A stretch of DNA of 36,577 bases, taken from contig JADLBT010000219.1 of NCBI GenBank assembly GCA_020847555.1, forward strand, positions 1 to 36,577, written 5' to 3'. The notes under the pieces are model-generated. The model searched no databases, was not told the DNA's origin, and saw nothing but the letters and a program-made list of their open reading frames with translations. Positions 33,261-36,577 of the stretch are shown in pieces. Position numbers and translations under genes: made by a program. Numbering within the stretch: the stretch's first letter is position 1; the number at the start of each line of letters is the position of its first letter. Source of the DNA: Gemmataceae bacterium (GTDB lineage: Bacteria > Planctomycetota > Planctomycetia > Gemmatales > Gemmataceae).

Positions 33261-33694
33261 CTCTGCCGCCACGCGGCCCGGTGTACGTGGACACCAGCGC
33301 AGTGATTTACTACGTCGAAGCGGTCGAACCTTATCGCACAGCGAGTCTCCCACTCTGGGACGCCCTGGATGCCGGAGCCATGGAGATCGTGACGAGTGAG
33401 CTGGCTCTTCTCGAAGTCCTGGTCAAGCCGCTTCGTGATGGCAACCCAGCGCTCGTGACTCTCTACAGGAATATCCTGCTGGGGACGGCCGGCTTCACCA
33501 GCCTCCCCGTGAGCCGGAGGGTGCTTGAGGTGGCGGCCGACCTCCGGGCTGCCGTGAACCTGAAGACACCGGATGCGATCCACGGGGCCACCGCACTGGA
33601 GGCACACTGTTCGCTGTTTGTGACGAACGACCCAGCCTTCCAGCGCGTCCCGACCCTGAACGTAGGGGTGCTCAGCGAGATCGCCTCTTCCTGA
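33248..33694 (+). CDS. PIN-domain ribonuclease toxin (VapC-like)
   Basis: A 148-residue PIN domain with the four acidic positions of active nucleases: Asp15 (VYVDTSAVIYYVE), Glu56 (TSELALLEVL), Asp109 (TPDAIHGATAL) and Asp128 (LFVTNDPAF). VapC-type toxins cut tRNA or rRNA and are neutralised by the cognate antitoxin. The start is GTG 33248, inside the antitoxin gene (13-base overlap), which couples translation. The pair is inserted between kynU and kmo in the same direction, with a 22-base gap before kmo, so it should be on the same transcript. Confidence 0.88.
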   Translation: MGQITLPPRGPVYVDTSAVIYYVEAVEPYRTASLPLWDALDAGAMEIVTSELALLEVLVKPLRDGNPALVTLYRNILLGTAGFTSLPVSRRVLEVAADLRAAVNLKTPDAIHGATALEAHCSLFVTNDPAFQRVPTLNVGVLSEIASS

Positions 33695-33716
33695 CATTTC
33701 GCTGTGAGTGGCCGTC

Positions 33717-35054
33717 ATGCCCGACCCCCAGCAACCGGAGTTCACCATCGTCGGCGCCGGCCTCGCCGGCGCCCTGATGGCCTGCTACCTCGGCCGGGCG
33801 GGGCGGCGCGTGGACGTGTACGAGCGCCGCCCCGACCCGCGCTCGCACGGCCAGGAGCGCGGCCGGTCCATCAACCTCGCCCTCTCGGTCCGCGGAATCG
33901 AGGCTCTCCGCGCCGTCCGCCTCGCCGAGGACGTCCTCAAGACCGCCATCCCCATGCGCGGCCGCATGATCCACTCCCCCACCGGCCAGCTCACCTTTCA
34001 ACCCTACGGCAAGGACGAGAGCCAGGCGATCAACTCCGTCTCGCGCGGCGGGCTGAACCGCGCCCTGGTCGAGGCCGCGGCCGCCTGCCCGTCAGTCCGA
34101 CTCTTCTTCGACCGCCGCTGCACCGATCTCGACCCGCAGACCGGGGATCTCGAGCTGCTCGACACCGCCACGAACCGCACTGCCCGCGTCGAGGCGCAGG
34201 CCGTCATCGCCGCCGACGGTGCGTACTCGGCGGTGCGCGGCCGGCTGCAGCGGCTGGAGCGCTTCGACTACCAGCAGACCTACGAGTCGCACGGGTACAA
34301 GGAGCTGACGATCCCACCGGCGGACGGCGGCGGGTTCCGGATGGAGCGGCACGCCCTGCACATCTGGCCGCGGCACAGCTTCATGATGATCGCCCTGCCG
34401 AACCTGGACGGGTCGTTCACCTGCACCCTGTTCTGGCCTTACGACGGGCCGAACAGCTTCGCGTCGGTGCGGACCGAGGCAGACCTGGGCGGCTTCTTCG
34501 ACCGCCACTTCCCGGACGCCGTTCCGCTTATGCCGGCGCTCACGGACGACTACTTCGCGAACCCGGTCGGTCCGCTCGTGACGATCCACTGTCACCCGTG
34601 GCACGTCGGCGGGCGCGTTGCCCTGCTGGGGGACGCGGCCCACGCCGTCATCCCGTTCCTCGGTCAGGGCATGAACGCGGCGTTCGAGGACTGCGCCATC
34701 CTCGACGCCTGCCTGGCCGACCATCCCGCCGACCGGGCGACCGCCTTCGCCGCCTACGAGGACCGGCGCCGGGAGAACACCGACGCCCTCGCCGAAATGT
34801 GCGTCGCTAACTTCCTGGAGATGCGCGACCGGGTCAGCTCGCGGTGGTTCGTGTGGCGCAAGCGGCTAGCGATCCTCCTGCACCAGCTGCTGCCGCACTG
34901 GTACATCCCCCTCTACACGCTGATCACCTTCACGACGACGCCCTACGCGGCCGCCCGACGGCGAGCCCGGCAGCAGGATCAGGCGGTGCGCCTTGTCCTC
35001 GCCGTCCTCGCCGCGCTGGCGCTCGCGGCCCTTCTCTACCTGGTGTGGCCATGA
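33717..35054 (+). CDS. kmo: Kynurenine 3-monooxygenase
   Basis: A 445-residue class A flavoprotein monooxygenase. The dinucleotide-binding motif is IVGAGLAGALMACYLG (residues ~11-26), followed by VYERRPDPR. GRSINLALSVRG and the substrate-side region FQPYGKDESQAINSVSRGGLNRAL are typical of KMO. The second FAD motif is ALLGDAAHAVIPFLGQGMNAAFEDC. The C terminus has a hydrophobic segment (LVLAVLAALALAALLYLVW), which suggests a membrane anchor as in eukaryotic KMO. It uses NADPH and O2 to make 3-hydroxykynurenine. ATG 33717 is preferred, with GTG 33708 as an alternative. It overlaps the tryptophan dioxygenase start by four bases. Confidence 0.94.
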   Translation: MPDPQQPEFTIVGAGLAGALMACYLGRAGRRVDVYERRPDPRSHGQERGRSINLALSVRGIEALRAVRLAEDVLKTAIPMRGRMIHSPTGQLTFQPYGKDESQAINSVSRGGLNRALVEAAAACPSVRLFFDRRCTDLDPQTGDLELLDTATNRTARVEAQAVIAADGAYSAVRGRLQRLERFDYQQTYESHGYKELTIPPADGGGFRMERHALHIWPRHSFMMIALPNLDGSFTCTLFWPYDGPNSFASVRTEADLGGFFDRHFPDAVPLMPALTDDYFANPVGPLVTIHCHPWHVGGRVALLGDAAHAVIPFLGQGMNAAFEDCAILDACLADHPADRATAFAAYEDRRRENTDALAEMCVANFLEMRDRVSSRWFVWRKRLAILLHQLLPHWYIPLYTLITFTTTPYAAARRRARQQDQAVRLVLAVLAALALAALLYLVWP

Positions 35055-35845
35055 CCCGCGCACACGAGCTGACGTACTCGACGTACCTCCATCTCGACCA
35101 GTTCCTCGACCTGCAGCGGCCGCGCTCGCAGCCCGAGGAGCACGACGAGCTGCTGTTCATCGTCGTCCACCAGGCGTATGAACTGTGGTTCAAGCTGCAG
35201 CTGCACGAGTTCGACAGGATCAAGCGCGACTTCATCGGCAACGACCTGTACGGCGCCATCGCGACGTTCAAGCGGGTGCGGACGATCATGAAGGTGATGG
35301 TCGAGCAGGTGGACATCGTCGAGACGCTGACGCCGATGTCGTTCGGCAGCTTCCGTGACCGGCTGGAGAGCGCGTCCGGGTTCCAGTCAGCCCAGTTCCG
35401 CGAGTTCGAGTTCCTGCTCGGGTACAAGCGCGGGCAGATGCTGAAGTACCACACGCCCGACACGCCCGGGTACGACCGCCTGGTCGCCCGGCTGCACGAG
35501 CCGTCGGTCGCCGATGCGTTCTACACCTTCCTGGAGCAGCGCGGCGCGGTCATTCCGCCCGACCTGAGGACGCGCGACGTGACACTGCCGACGGTCCCGG
35601 ACGCGCGCGTGCAGCGCGGCCTCCTGCACCTCTACCGGACGCACCACGACCTGGAGATCCTGTTCGAGCTGATGACCGATTTCGACGAAGGGTTCCAGGA
35701 GTGGCGCTACCGGCACATCAAGCTGGTGGAGCGCACCATCGGCAGCAAGAAGGGGACCGGCGGGTCGCTCGGCGTCGAGTTCCTCAAGAAGTCGCTGTTC
35801 CACCCCGTCTTCCCCGACCTGTGGGCCATCCGGCACGAGCTATGA
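35051..35845 (+). CDS. kynA: Tryptophan 2,3-dioxygenase
   Basis: A 264-residue all-helical haem dioxygenase of normal bacterial TDO length. Markers are LTYSTYLHLDQFLDLQRP, EHDELLFIVVHQAYELWFKL (substrate-pocket helix), SFRDRLESASGFQSAQFREFE, and EWRYRHIKLVERTIGSKKGTGGS (described at residues ~217-240), where His222 is the haem ligand and the last part is the mobile loop over the active site. It opens the indole ring of tryptophan to give N-formylkynurenine, the entry step of the pathway. The start ATG overlaps the kmo stop and the stop overlaps the kynB start (ATGA both times). Confidence 0.97.
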   Translation: MTRAHELTYSTYLHLDQFLDLQRPRSQPEEHDELLFIVVHQAYELWFKLQLHEFDRIKRDFIGNDLYGAIATFKRVRTIMKVMVEQVDIVETLTPMSFGSFRDRLESASGFQSAQFREFEFLLGYKRGQMLKYHTPDTPGYDRLVARLHEPSVADAFYTFLEQRGAVIPPDLRTRDVTLPTVPDARVQRGLLHLYRTHHDLEILFELMTDFDEGFQEWRYRHIKLVERTIGSKKGTGGSLGVEFLKKSLFHPVFPDLWAIRHEL

Positions 35846-36471
35846 TCTACGACATCACCCCACCCGTGACCGACCGCCTGCAGGTCTGGCCGGGCGACAC
35901 GCCGCCGACGCGCGAGGTGCTGCTGGACATGAGGCGCGGCGACACGATCACTCTCTCGACGCTGCACGCGACGGTTCACCTCGGCGCCCATGCGGACGCC
36001 CCGAGCCACTACGGCGCCGACGCTCCCGCAATCGAGGGCCGCTCCCTCGACTACTACCTCGGCCCGTGCCAGGTCGTGCGCGTGGGCGCAGCGCGTGGAA
36101 CGCGCGTTACCCCGGACATGCTCCCCGCGGCGGTGGCCGCCCCGCGCGTGCTGGTGGCGACGGGGACGTACCCGGACCCGGAGCGATTCAACACCGACTT
36201 CGCTGCCCTCAGCCCGGAGCTGGTCGAGGCGCTGCACCGTCAGGGGGTGAGGCTGATCGGCATCGACACGCCGAGCGTGGATCTGTTCGCGTCGAAGGAG
36301 CTGCCGGCACACCGGGCGTTCCTGAAGTGCGACATGGCGATCCTGGAGGGACTGGTGCTGAAGGACGTGCCGGAGGGGGTGTACGAGCTGATCGCACTAC
36401 CGCTGCGGCTGGTCGGCTTCGACGCGAGCCCGGTGCGTGCGATACTGCGGACGCCAGGCGGGAGAACCTGA
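35842..36471 (+). CDS. kynB: Kynurenine formamidase (cyclase family)
   Basis: A 209-residue metal-dependent hydrolase of the bacterial KynB type. The N terminus is YDITPPVTDRLQVWPGDTPP. The metal-binding motif is HLGAHADAPSHYG, with His46, His50 and Asp52. Other family segments are IGIDTPSVDLFASKELPAHRAF and ILEGLVLKDVPEGVYELIALPLRL. It removes formate from N-formylkynurenine. It is the last gene of the operon and is coupled to kynA by a four-base overlap. 106 bases follow to the window end, holding a repeat and a promoter-like sequence but no gene. Confidence 0.96.
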   Translation: MIYDITPPVTDRLQVWPGDTPPTREVLLDMRRGDTITLSTLHATVHLGAHADAPSHYGADAPAIEGRSLDYYLGPCQVVRVGAARGTRVTPDMLPAAVAAPRVLVATGTYPDPERFNTDFAALSPELVEALHRQGVRLIGIDTPSVDLFASKELPAHRAFLKCDMAILEGLVLKDVPEGVYELIALPLRLVGFDASPVRAILRTPGGRT

Positions 36472-36509
36472 GGCAGGGACAGGGGGTCTGCTGTATCAAG
36501 GGTTTTCGT

Positions 36510-36528
36510 AAAGCCCACGGATGACGCC
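36510..36528 (+). repeat. REP-like palindrome, copy 6 (left half only)
   Basis: AAAGCCCACGG followed by ATGACGCC matches the left arm and middle of copy 1, but the right arm is missing. It lies 38 bases after the kynB stop. Confidence 0.55.
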
Positions 36529-36544
36529 AAATGCCGCCGCTCGA

Positions 36545-36572
36545 TTGACACCCGCCACACCCCAGGTAGACT
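36545..36572 (+). promoter_or_regulatory. Candidate sigma-70-type promoter for a gene beyond the window
   Basis: TTGACA at 36545-36550 and TAGACT at 36567-36572 are separated by 16 bases. The first hexamer is a full consensus match. The gene it would drive lies past the end of the window. Confidence 0.4.
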
Positions 36573-36577
36573 GTAAA

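Overview
The window reads as chromosome of a GC-rich planctomycete, most likely a Gemmata-like member of the Gemmataceae. This rests on inference: very high GC, divergent short gene clusters, a giant secreted WD40 protein, a bacterial kynurenine pathway, and a recurring intergenic palindrome. No tRNA, rRNA, CRISPR array, transposase or phage gene was seen.

Region 1 (1-9.4 kb) holds an XRE-type regulator diverging from a short-chain dehydrogenase, a PLP-dependent threonine/serine dehydratase, a small membrane protein with a DUF2007-like domain, an HSP90-family ATPase followed by a large TPR protein, and alanine dehydrogenase. Region 2 (9.6-17.6 kb, all minus strand) is mostly housekeeping: an acyl-CoA carboxylase beta subunit, sigma-54 (rpoN), the dnaX-ybaB-recR replication/repair operon with a small SRP RNA gene upstream, and two cyclophilin-type isomerases. 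One of these is a lipoprotein with a degenerate active site. dnaX contains an A9 run. Gain or loss of one A there leads at once to a stop codon, which is the signature of a tau/gamma slippage switch.

Region 3 (18-26 kb) holds comEC, a secreted vWA protein, and, diverging from it, four translationally coupled genes: PRTase_2-TRSP phosphoribosyltransferase, HAD phosphatase, StiP/PRTase-PELOTA protein and a TIM-barrel C-C bond lyase. These are the families of the predicted nucleoside-like-metabolite module of Ter (tellurium/stress) systems. Here there is no TerC/TerD or ATP-grasp gene beside them. This is the most interesting system in the window.

Region 4 (26.2-31 kb) is one secreted protein made of about 35 WD40 repeats. 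Region 5 (31.1-36.5 kb) is a seven-gene operon: HAD hydrolase, kynureninase, a VapBC-like toxin-antitoxin pair, kynurenine 3-monooxygenase, tryptophan 2,3-dioxygenase and kynurenine formamidase. Together the enzymes convert tryptophan to 3-hydroxyanthranilate. A family of AAAGCCCACGG...CCGTGGGCTTT palindromes is scattered through gaps across the window.
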